Notes under the pieces: generated by a model
What the model saw: the letters and a program-made list of their open reading frames with translations, nothing else
The model's database searches: none
What the model was told of the DNA's origin: nothing
DNA from: Candidatus Fredericiella danica
GTDB taxonomy: Bacteria > Chloroflexota > Anaerolineae > Caldilineales > Caldilineaceae
Direction: 5' to 3'
Length of the DNA: 30,009 bases
NCBI GenBank assembly: GCA_016713335.1
Contig: JADJPH010000074.1
Location: 1-30,009 of the forward strand
Translations under genes and position numbers: made by a program
Shown: in pieces, positions 18,441-25,774 of the stretch
How positions within the stretch are numbered: the stretch's first letter is position 1
Layout of the letters: every line of letters begins with the position of its first letter

Positions 18441-20118
18441 GGTGTGCCTCCTCGCGCATTGCCTTGGCAGCAAGCGCGACCGGAACCGAGCCGTAGGACA
18501 GGAATTTGTCATGGAACGCTTTCAAATCGAAGTCACTGCCCGCGCGTTGTTTCATCTCCTCACGGAGTGACAGGATCTGATCGCGGCCAATCAGGTAGAT
18601 CATGGCTGCGCCAGGAAACATGCTGTTTTTGACCGCCTCGTTGCGGGCAGCCTCCACTGGCATGCCCGTCTGGTCGGCATAGAACGCCGCGGCCTCCTCC
18701 AAAGTCATGCGCCCCTGGTGCAGCCGGACATCGACGACGGCGCGTGCGGCCATGCGCAGATCGGTCTGTAGTTCTGAGAACTGCTCAAGTGGAGTCAGAA
18801 AGCCGGCCTCGCCCATCAAGGTTGTTGCATAACAGGCCCAGCCTTCTGCCATCGTCCCGCCACAGAACAGGGCGATGCGGCTGGCGCAATCCACCGCGGC
18901 CACCTGGCCAATCCGCGAACGCCCATGATAGGCATGCCAGTTCTGGACGTGATGGCCGATCCCGCCGTGGTGGACGACGTGATTGAGTTTAATGACGCTG
19001 TCGTTGGTGGCGCGTAGCCGGCGTTCCTGCTCATCCGCCGGCATGGAAGCCTCGATGGGGGTGACCAGGTAGCGATGGACCGGCGGGCGATGAAAGGCCG
19101 CCGGCGCCCGGTAAAACAGGAAATAGAGATAGGGCGCGGCCTCCCGCGCCCAGTTGGGCTGGGGGACGTATTCGATCGGGAAGTCCGGCCACGTGAGCAG
19201 ATCCTTGCGCACCGCCAGTTCATGGCTTTCGGCCCAGAGTTGCGTGTAGCGATTCAAGTAGCCGTCGATGGTGGGATGCAATTCGGCGAGTTGCGCAAAT
19301 GCGTCGCGCCAATGTTGGACGTTGAAGGCCGCTGCCTGTTCTGCCAGCGCCGCATGGGTGGCCGTCAATTGCGTGGTGGCATAGGCGGCCACGTCATCGC
19401 CGTTCTGCGTCAATCCGTGACCCTCGCGCAGCAAGGCGTCAAAGACGTCGCCACCGCACGCATAGTCAGCCGAATCCGAGCGGCTGAGCACGCCGTCCAG
19501 GTAGCGGGCATAACGAACGAAGGCCGCCAGCGCGGCGTCGGCTGCCCGCCGCAGTTCCTGCCGCTGTTTGTGCGTAAGTGGTTCAGACAACCGGCTGATG
19601 CCTGGACCAAAGAAAGCCGCGGCGCCGAGACATTCCCGGCGTGCGCGTTGGGTCCACGCGAGCGGTGCGGTGCGCACGTTCTGGGTCCCCGCGGTGAGCA
19701 GGCGGTCGATCGCCATCATTCGATCGACTGCTGCACCGACGCGATCAGCAGCAGGCTTGTTGCTACCCAGGAACAGACCAATGACCCCAAAGATGGCTTC
19801 GCCGGTATAGAGCGACGGGTTGCCACGATGGAAGTGATGTGCGGCTAACTCCCACTGCTGGATGCGCAAGTAGCCTTCCGCGAGCGTTTTGTCCATGCGT
19901 TCCACAGCATTCAATTGAGCCGCGTCGATCCCGGCGGCTTCTTTCAAGAGCCTTGCGACGCCGGCCAGGGCATACTCCACGCCCTGCGCTGAGTAGTCGG
20001 GCAGGAGGTGGTCATAGTCCTGCTCGCCGATAAACGTAGCATTCACCGGCTGGTGGCGATAGTAGGCCTGGAAGAAGCGGTCCAGCCAGATCTGGAATGG
20101 CTCATTTTGCACGGTCAC
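18430..20118 (-). CDS. DUF885 protein with altered motif HHGGIGHH
   Basis: This intact 562-residue protein starts at GTG 20118, overlapping the previous stop as GTGA, with GGAG five bases upstream. The overall sequence is DUF885-like, with a long helical N-terminal region, then HHGGIGHHVQNW at 383-394 and EGWACYA at 425-431. The usual HExxxGH reads HHGGIGH here, so the general-base Glu is replaced by His while metal-ligand His and Glu residues remain. It may be a variant catalytic centre, or a partner for the adjacent DUF885 protein that keeps the Glu. No export signal is seen. The operon context implies action on an amide- or peptide-like substrate. Confidence 0.8.
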   Translation of the reverse strand: MTVQNEPFQIWLDRFFQAYYRHQPVNATFIGEQDYDHLLPDYSAQGVEYALAGVARLLKEAAGIDAAQLNAVERMDKTLAEGYLRIQQWELAAHHFHRGNPSLYTGEAIFGVIGLFLGSNKPAADRVGAAVDRMMAIDRLLTAGTQNVRTAPLAWTQRARRECLGAAAFFGPGISRLSEPLTHKQRQELRRAADAALAAFVRYARYLDGVLSRSDSADYACGGDVFDALLREGHGLTQNGDDVAAYATTQLTATHAALAEQAAAFNVQHWRDAFAQLAELHPTIDGYLNRYTQLWAESHELAVRKDLLTWPDFPIEYVPQPNWAREAAPYLYFLFYRAPAAFHRPPVHRYLVTPIEASMPADEQERRLRATNDSVIKLNHVVHHGGIGHHVQNWHAYHGRSRIGQVAAVDCASRIALFCGGTMAEGWACYATTLMGEAGFLTPLEQFSELQTDLRMAARAVVDVRLHQGRMTLEEAAAFYADQTGMPVEAARNEAVKNSMFPGAAMIYLIGRDQILSLREEMKQRAGSDFDLKAFHDKFLSYGSVPVALAAKAMREEAHHAE

Positions 20119-21239
20119 GCTCGCTCCAATGGTAAATAGACCCAGCGTTCTTCATGGTGCGAGCGTTCGACGGCATTGATGGTTTCCTGCACCCAGGCGC
20201 CATCATCGAAGTTGCCCTGGTTGCGGTCGCCGCCATCCAGGATCTCGCTCACAAAATCGCGGATCAGATTGGCATAAAAGAGGGAACGCCACGATTCGCG
20301 TGGGTGACCGCCGGGTGGATAGAACTCTTGGGGAATTTCGACCTGTCTGAACTCAACGCCATCCGGCGTCGCCAGCTTGACAGTCTCCGCAACGCCAAAT
20401 TCTTCAACCAGGCGGCAGATAATGGCGCCTTTTTCGCCATAGAGACGGGCTTCGATCCCCGGGTAGTTGCCAATGGTGACAAAACTGGTCTGGATCGAGG
20501 TGAGGGTGCCGTCGGTGAATTCGCCCAGATAGATGTCGCCGTCATCGATGTTCATCCGCATCACGGTGCCGGTGTCACGCACCATGCGATCGGGGATGAA
20601 GTTGCGCATCGCACCTACCACACGGCGCAGGTCTGCGCCCACCCACCAATGCGAAATATCGATGATGGGGGCGCCGTACCCTTCGAGTGATGACGTTTGG
20701 AGCACGGCTTGGTCGGCGTGGATGTCCACCTGGCGCAACGGGGTCATCGGGTCAAGCCATTGCGAATTCTGTTCGTAGCCGTTAAAGATGAAAGGACGCC
20801 CTGTAAACCCCTCGTCGATGAGCGATTTTGCGTACTGCACGCCAGGGCTATAGCGGAAAGTGAACCCGAGTTTTGTTTTTAGGCCCTTTGAGTGGGCGAG
20901 CGCGGCAGCGCGCAAGGTGCCGCGAAAGTCGTAAGCCACCGGCTTTTCGCACAGGACATGCTTGTTGGCTTCCAGCGCCGCCCAGGACAACTCGAAGTGG
21001 GTGGAGGAGGGGGTGCAGACATCGATGACGTCGATCTCCGGGTTGCCGACCAGTTGCTGCCAGTCTGTAGTGGCAAAGGGAACGTTGAACTCTTTTGCGT
21101 AATCGGCGGCCAATGTGCCCACGGGGTCGCAGATGGCGACAACCTCGCAACGTGGGTCGCGCAGCCAGCCGGGGATGTGAGCGAATCTGGCCCATGCGCC
21201 GGCGCCGAGCACGCCAACACGCAGTTTGCTTTCTCGCAT
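20115..21239 (-). CDS. Gfo/Idh/MocA-family NAD(P)-dependent oxidoreductase
   Basis: This intact protein of about 374 residues starts at ATG 21239, with GGAG seven bases upstream. The Rossmann motif is VGVLGAGAWARFAH (9-21), the conserved EKP is at 98-100 (HVLCEKPVAYDF), and the IDISHWWVGAD segment provides the usual catalytic His region. Family members oxidise or reduce sugars, inositols and related polyols, and some act on amino-acid-like compounds. The stop overlaps the GTG of the following DUF885 gene. The GntR regulator ends 62 bases upstream, so this is probably the first catabolic gene of the operon. Confidence 0.88.
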   Translation of the reverse strand: MRESKLRVGVLGAGAWARFAHIPGWLRDPRCEVVAICDPVGTLAADYAKEFNVPFATTDWQQLVGNPEIDVIDVCTPSSTHFELSWAALEANKHVLCEKPVAYDFRGTLRAAALAHSKGLKTKLGFTFRYSPGVQYAKSLIDEGFTGRPFIFNGYEQNSQWLDPMTPLRQVDIHADQAVLQTSSLEGYGAPIIDISHWWVGADLRRVVGAMRNFIPDRMVRDTGTVMRMNIDDGDIYLGEFTDGTLTSIQTSFVTIGNYPGIEARLYGEKGAIICRLVEEFGVAETVKLATPDGVEFRQVEIPQEFYPPGGHPRESWRSLFYANLIRDFVSEILDGGDRNQGNFDDGAWVQETINAVERSHHEERWVYLPLERA

Positions 21240-21301
21240 GCGATTTCTCCAGATGTATCGATTGTTGTCTGAACGACCAGCGACGTTGCCGGTCGCTACG
21301 A

Positions 21302-21999
21302 TCACGCGTGTTCGATGGTACGCAAGTCAACCGCCTGGGTTGCCAGGTCTACGGCTTCGATATGGTACGGATCGTCTATGTGGCCGCCGACATAGTGGGT
21401 AATGATGGCGAGTCGGCCAATGCGGGGATCACGGGTCGCCAGGGCGTCAACCACGTCGGCGTGTAATTGCACGGCGTCCTCGATGCGTAACTGGTTTTCT
21501 TCCATGCTCCGCATGATCAGTGCGCCGATGCGTCCGCTCAGGTTCGACCAGCCCTCTAGCAAGGTGGCGGAGCCGGCCAGTTCTGCAATATGGCGATGGA
21601 ATTCGAGATCGAGCTGGATGAGCCGCGGCAGGTCACGTGGCAGCACACAACTGCGCATGTTGGTGATCAACTGGCGCAAGTAGGGCAGCGTCTCATCGGT
21701 CATCGCGGATAGCCCGACGGTGACGGCATAAGATTCGAGCAGGCGCGCATGCGGCACAATTCGAGCGACTCTTGTTCGCTGAGGCGGGTGACAAAGGTGC
21801 CGTGGCGCGGGTTGGTCTTGACCAGGCCGCGGCGTTCGAGCATGAGGAGCGCCTCGCGGATCGTGGATTGGCTCATGCCGAAGCGTTGGGTGAGGGGGAG
21901 GACCGTGAGGCGATCACCGGGGCGCAATTCGCCGGCAAGGATCTCCTCTTCGAGGGTGCGTCCGACTTCATCAACCAGCCGTGAGTGTTCGTTGCCCAT
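21302..21999 (-). CDS. GntR-family (FadR/FCD) transcriptional regulator (one frameshift)
   Basis: The start is ATG 21999 (MGNEHSRLVDEVGR). The N-terminal winged helix shows the family pattern GELRPGDRLT, then SQSTIREALLMLERRGLVKT, then HGTFVTRLSE. A slip near 21745 breaks the frame after CRMRA; the continuation RLLESYAVTVGLSA leads into an FCD effector domain with the metal-site pattern LEFHRHI plus later His residues (LHADVVDAL, ITHYVGGHI). It heads the operon and its own promoter contains a palindrome, so autoregulation and control of the transport/catabolic genes by a carboxylate-like ligand are likely. Confidence 0.85.
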
Positions 22000-22057
22000 T
22001 GTGTTGGTTGGCCGTGGTGCAGCGAGCAAAGCGGGGGCGGGTGCGTAGTATATTCTC

Positions 22058-22071
22058 GATTATCGATAATC
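22058..22071. promoter_or_regulatory. Candidate GntR operator, perfect palindrome
   Basis: GATTATCGATAATC is a perfect 14-bp palindrome overlapping the -10 element of the regulator promoter. A related site, ATTGTCGATA, lies at the start of the inositol cluster near 27976-27985. Confidence 0.6.
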
Positions 22072-22096
22072 TAGCAGGGATTGGGGTGGTTGTCAA
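22068..22096 (-). promoter_or_regulatory. Sigma70-type promoter of the GntR-led operon
   Basis: On the minus strand TTGACA (22096-22091) and TAGATT (22073-22068) are spaced by 17 bases, and the palindromic operator overlaps the -10. Confidence 0.65.
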
Positions 22097-22263
22097 GTGG
22101 TGTTTTGGGGGAACAATTGTCCCCTCGGTGGCGATAGCTTGCAGCCGGTGAACGTGCCGGAGAATTCACGCAACCGCGAAGGATGCTCGAACCCACGCCG
22201 GTGGGGGGACCAACAGAGCCGGTAGGCGTGAGCGGCCGGAGGGCATTGCGCAAGCGAAGCGCT

Positions 22264-22292
22264 CACCACCCCTGACGGGATGGTGCTCTGAC
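22264..22292 (+). repeat. Interspersed hairpin-forming repeat, copy 1
   Basis: CACCA and TGGTG arms flank a CCC-GACGGGA core and are followed by CTCTGAC. The same element recurs at 22429-22456, 23160-23187 and 23209-23236, and inverted in the 12141-12339 units. Confidence 0.7.
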
Positions 22293-22313
22293 CTGCGACG
22301 CCACGCACGTTAC

Positions 22314-22343
22314 AATCAGAGCCACGCACGTGAGTAAGTGGTT
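22314..22343 (-). repeat. Degenerate copy of the 30-bp core repeat
   Basis: AATCAGAGCCACG starts a stretch that is a diverged reverse complement of the core at 12201 and in the 25153-25740 array. Confidence 0.6.
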
Positions 22344-22428
22344 CGCTTTGCTGAAGCCGCGGCGGTCTGAATCACGGATGACACGGATTGCGCGGGTTGC
22401 ACGGACGCACGGGCTTTGGCTCAGCGCT

Positions 22429-22456
22429 CACCACCCTGACGGGATGGTGCGCTGAC
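22429..22456 (+). repeat. Interspersed hairpin-forming repeat, copy 2
   Basis: Same element as at 22264, followed by a GGACGG/GGGACGGGG tail that is also present after copy 3. Copies 2 and 3 therefore flank the group II intron on either side. Confidence 0.7.
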
Positions 22457-22520
22457 GGACGGACGGTGGGACGGGGGGAGTGCGGCATGCGCCGCATGAT
22501 GACATCGAGTCGAAGACTCT

Positions 22521-23150
22521 GTGTGACAAGGGGAAACACAAGCCCAGCTGACTTAGCTGAAGGAGAAATCGGAAGTGACCAGAGCATGTCAGTAACGCGG
22601 AATGAGCCGAACCAAACTAAGCAAGACGGTTCCGCAAGGGCTGGCCGATATGGTGAAAGCTAGACTGCTTGAAACCCAATCTCTAGGGGTCAAGTCCCGA
22701 CTCTGCGGAAAGTTTGGTGAAACCGCAGCCTTGCCGCTGGCAGGAAGTGCCGGCGGATGGAAGCACTGGATGGTAGGTCTCCCGCCAGACCAGTCCCCGC
22801 AGGCGCAAGGCCACGGTGCAATGAGCACTGGTAAAGGGATGAATGGGTCACCTAAGTCGGCCGGTAGTGTCATCATGAGGCCGGGACCATGCGATGGCCT
22901 AAGTGGCGCGAGCCATAAGGTTACGGAGCCACCATAGTAGTCCGCGAACGGGAAAGCCGTTTACATGGCGAAGGGTGGCAGGCGACATGGCAGCAAGTAT
23001 AGCGAGATACGCGAAATGCGCTTTACTCAAAACTACTTGCACCGGCAGGCGTCGCTGGAGAGCCGGATGCGGTGAAAGTCGCAAGTCCGGTTCGGAGGGG
23101 GGCGGTTGGAAAAGTGCCCGCAAGGGTAACTCGCTGGCCGCCTACCCAAC
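22521..23150 (+). ncRNA. ORF-less group II intron RNA
   Basis: The 5' end GTGTGACAAG at 22521 fits the GUGYG boundary. Domain V is exact: 34 bases at 23060-23093 starting GAGCCGGA, with an 8-bp lower helix closed by TCCGGTTC, a two-base bulge (AG, 23084-23085), and an upper stem with a GAAA tetraloop; the AGC triad is at 23061-23063. Domain VI follows, pairing GGGGCGG with CCGCC-TA-CCC, leaving an unpaired A at 23144. The 3' end ACCCAAC gives a final AC at 23149-23150. Conserved stretches typical of these introns (CCATAGTAGTCCGCGAACGG) lie at about 22932-22951. No reverse transcriptase/maturase is encoded, so splicing would need a protein supplied in trans. Confidence 0.88.
22965..23075 (+). 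other. 36-codon frame inside the intron, ending in domain V
   Basis: ATG 22965 opens MAKGGRRHGSKYSEI and closes with LESRMR and TGA 23073-23075, inside the domain V loop. It sits where an intron-encoded protein would normally start. It may be the residue of a deleted maturase, or only structural RNA that happens to be open. Confidence 0.3.
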
Positions 23151-23159
23151 CGGGGGGAT

Positions 23160-23280
23160 CACCACCCTCACGGGATGGTGCTCTGACGGACGGCGGGACG
23201 GGGGGAAACACCACCCTCACGGGTTGGTGCTCTGATGGTTCGAGACGGTGCTCTGATGGGGCGGGACGGTACTCTGATTG
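23160..23280 (+). repeat. Interspersed hairpin-forming repeats, copies 3 and 4 with degenerate tail
   Basis: Two copies at 23160-23187 and 23209-23236 are followed by shortened GGTGCTCTGATGG-type units to about 23280. The array overlaps the 3' end of the hydrolase gene on the minus strand. Confidence 0.7.
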
Positions 23281-24227
23281 ACCCGGCTCAATTGTTGCTC
23301 GACGACCTGGCGGAGCCACTGGCGAGCGCGGGTTAGGGTAGGCTTGCGCCAGCGCGGAGTCTCTGGCGATGGTTTGAAAGCCGTGGGGCGCGCCGGGGAC
23401 GATGTCCAGCGTGCAGTCTACCCCGGCCGCCGCCAGCCGCTCCGCGTAGGTTCGGTTCTCTTCGAAGAACAACTCGATGTCGCCGGTGCCAATCCAGGCC
23501 GGCGGCAGACCACGCAGATCGACTCGCCGCGCCGGCGACGCATAGGCAGGAAGCGCTGCAACGCCCGGCTCGGCGCCGAGATAGGCACGCCAGCCGAATC
23601 GATTTTGCTGATTGTTCCAGATCGGGTGATCTTGCACATCCAACTCGCGGTTGGCCGCGGTGCGATCATCCAGCATCGGGCAGAATAGCCACTGGGCGGC
23701 CGGCTGCACGCCGCCCGTATCGTGGATGCGTTGGACAAGCGCGGCGGCAATCCACCCCCGGCGCTTTCGCCACCGACGGCGACACAGGTTTTCTCGATGC
23801 TCTGTTCTTTGGCCATGTCTTGCACCCAGATCCAGGCCGCGTAGCAGTCATCAAGCGCCGCTGGAAATGGAAATTCTGGCGCCAGGCGGTATTCGGTTGA
23901 GGTAACGGTCAACCCCAGTTCGCGGGCGGTTTCGGCGCAAAAGAGATCGTCCTGCGCCGCACGGCTGATTACCATGCCACCCCCGTGGATCCAAAGCAGG
24001 CCGGCGCCGGTCAAGCCATGCTCCGGCGTGTAGACGCGCAACTCGATGCCGGCGCCGGTCTTCAGTTTTTCGACCCGTACGCCGTCATGGGGCTGGTCAC
24101 GCAGGAGAAGTTGGCTGGACTTCCGGATGAACCAACGGCCGGCCTGGTTGGAGATGGGGAGGCGCGGGATGCGTTGCGTGCTTTGTCTGAGCTCCGGCGC
24201 AATCTGTGATTCGGTTATCTTTTGCAT
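23217..24227 (-). CDS. Alpha/beta-hydrolase, acetyl-esterase/HSL-like (two frameshifts)
   Basis: The start is ATG 24227, with GAGG five bases upstream. The hormone-sensitive-lipase-like motif HGGG (oxyanion hole, 81-84) and nucleophile motif GESAGG (Ser155) are in place. One base is missing near 23744; reading on gives LAAALVQRIHD, then the acid region (TGDIELFFEEN) and catalytic His (GAPHGFQ). A second slip near 23337 precedes TRARQWLRQVVEQQL and a stop at 23219-23217. The last 20 or so residues (NQST, HQST, HQSTNP) are translated from the interspersed repeat. The gene follows iolB and would act as a small-ester or lactone hydrolase; its substrate is not evident. Confidence 0.8.
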
Positions 24228-24281
24228 CGGTACACCTCAAAATGCGAACCCCCCCCCCCCCGCTGCGCAAATCATGCTGTT

Positions 24282-25100
24282 CTAATCGGCAACTTCATGC
24301 GGTTTCCTTCCCAGTTGTCCCTTGATCCAGGCGTGTGCGGGGTCGTCGAGGGGTGGGGTGGCGCGGGCTTCGTTGCGCAGTTCGCCGGCCAGGTAGTTGA
24401 GAAAGTAGACGTTGCTGCCCGGCGCCGCGGCCACGGGGTGGAAGCCTTGCGTGACCAGCACGAGATCGCCGCTGTGGACCGGCAGCAGTTCATCAAAATC
24501 TGTGTCCAGCCGGTAGTTGCGATGGATGTAAAAGCCGGTGGGCGGGTCGATGCGGTAGTAGTAGGTCTCTTCGAGGTAGGGGGACCCCAGGTAGCCGTCA
24601 TGGCAGTGCGGAGGCCAGCCTGACCAGGAGCCGCCCGGTACGTAGACTTCCGAAGAGGATGAGGCGTTCGGCGGGCAGGGTGGGGCCAGGATATGATTGA
24701 CCTGCCGTGTGGCGGCGCCACCGCCGCGGATCTCCTGCTTCATTTCGTGTGGTTCAAAGAGGCGCACGGGGTAGATGCCGTCGGCGGGTGCGCTGCCGAC
24801 GGCGAATTCAAAGTCCGTCGTGGCGATCACGGTGATGCTCTTGTTGGGTGGCGCATAAAGGACGGACGGCGGACCTACCCAGACGTTCTCACGATGGACC
24901 GGGTATTCGTTGCCGTCGACCTGGAGCAACGTCGCCCTGCAGCGCATGAGGGCAATCTCTTCGGCGCCGGTGGCGAAGGCGATGGTTTCGCCTGCGCGGC
25001 AGTGTTGGATGCGAAAGCTCAGGGTGGTCCAGCCGGCGCGTTCGGGTGTGACGTTGAATTGGAGCGGTGTGTTGGGATTGGAATGGAGTAAGTGATGCAT
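24282..25100 (-). CDS. iolB: 5-deoxy-glucuronate isomerase (IolB)
   Basis: This intact 272-residue cupin starts at ATG 25100, with AGGA eight bases upstream. It has the IolB hallmark EVYVPGGSWSGWPPHCHDGY (151-170), supplying metal ligands His165 and His167, the LEETYYYR segment (176-183) with the acidic ligand, and a further His at QGFHPV (221). IolB converts 5-deoxy-D-glucuronate to 2-deoxy-5-keto-D-gluconate in the myo-inositol pathway, which is the substrate of the IolC kinase also encoded here. The upstream kinase is separated by a long repeat array, so the two may be on different transcripts. A run of 13 C lies just downstream. Confidence 0.93.
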   Translation of the reverse strand: MHHLLHSNPNTPLQFNVTPERAGWTTLSFRIQHCRAGETIAFATGAEEIALMRCRATLLQVDGNEYPVHRENVWVGPPSVLYAPPNKSITVIATTDFEFAVGSAPADGIYPVRLFEPHEMKQEIRGGGAATRQVNHILAPPCPPNASSSSEVYVPGGSWSGWPPHCHDGYLGSPYLEETYYYRIDPPTGFYIHRNYRLDTDFDELLPVHSGDLVLVTQGFHPVAAAPGSNVYFLNYLAGELRNEARATPPLDDPAHAWIKGQLGRKPHEVAD

Positions 25101-25152
25101 GTTGGCGTTCCTATTGTTTTCCTTGGGTGTTGCGTGATGGTTGGGGCTACGC

Positions 25153-25740
25153 AACCGCTCGCTCACGTTCGCGGCTCTGATTGGTGGGTAACGTTTTTGG
25201 TTGGTGACCCCAACCGCTCGCTCGTTCGCGGCTCTGATGGGTGGGCGCAGTATTGGTGGGTGACTCCCGTAACCGCTCGCTCACGTTCGCGGCTCTGATG
25301 GGTGGGTAACGTGTTTGGTTGGTGGCTCCCGCAACCGCTTGCCGACGTTCGCGGCTCTGATTGGTGGGTAACGTGTTTGGTTGGTGGCTCCCGCAACCGC
25401 TCTGACGTTCGCGGCTCTGATTGGTGGGTAACGTGTTTGGTGGTGACTCCCGCAACCGCTCGCTGACGTTCGCGGCTCTGATTGGTGGGTAAAGTGTTTG
25501 GTTGGTGACCCCACAACCGCTCATCACGTTCGCGGCTCTGATTGGTGGGCAACGTGTTGGTTGGCGGCTCCACAACCGCTCGCCGACGTTCGCGGCTCTG
25601 ATTGGTGGGTAAAGTGTTTGGTGGGTGGCTCCCGCAACCGCTCGCTGACGTTCGCGGCTCTGATTGGTGGGCAACGTGTTTGGTTGGTGACTCCGTAACC
25701 GCTCGCTGACGTTATCGGCTCTGATTGGTGGGCGCAGTCA
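25153..25740. repeat. Ten-copy tandem array of about 60-bp repeats
   Basis: Ten units begin at about 25153, 25210, 25271, 25333, 25395, 25455, 25515, 25575, 25635 and 25697. Each has a conserved core of about 30 bp (AACCGCTCGCT, then GTTCGCGGCTCTGATT) and a variable GGTGGGTAACGTGTTTGGTT-type tail. Small insertions and deletions distinguish the copies. No stable protein is implied, although several frames stay open through it. Single copies of the core occur at 9628, 12201, 12301 and 22314. Confidence 0.9.
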
Positions 25741-25774
25741 CGAATCCGCGTAACCCTTCGCCATTAATCGTTGA

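Larger units (their letters stand above)
22097..22520. other. Gene-free interval rich in short repeats
   Basis: I see no gene here. It contains a near-palindrome around ACAATTGT at 22107-22124, copies of the GGGATGGTG repeat at 22264-22292 and 22429-22456, one copy of the 30-bp core at 22314-22343, and a small hairpin TGCGGC/GCCGCA (22481-22496) 24 bases before the intron. Confidence 0.6.

Noticed and set aside
24249..24261. Run of 13 C between iolB and the hydrolase as a phase-variation switch
   Set aside because: It is intergenic, outside both the hydrolase start signal and coding sequence, and the length is uncertain given the homopolymer errors in this window.
25147..25674. Repetitive minus-strand protein with TNQSRER-type repeats
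   Set aside because: It is only a translation of the tandem DNA array; several frames stay open with equally low complexity and none has a start signal.
25153..25740. CRISPR array
   Set aside because: The segments between the conserved cores are themselves similar to each other, there are no cas genes, and single copies of the core occur elsewhere. It is a tandem repeat, not repeat-spacer DNA.
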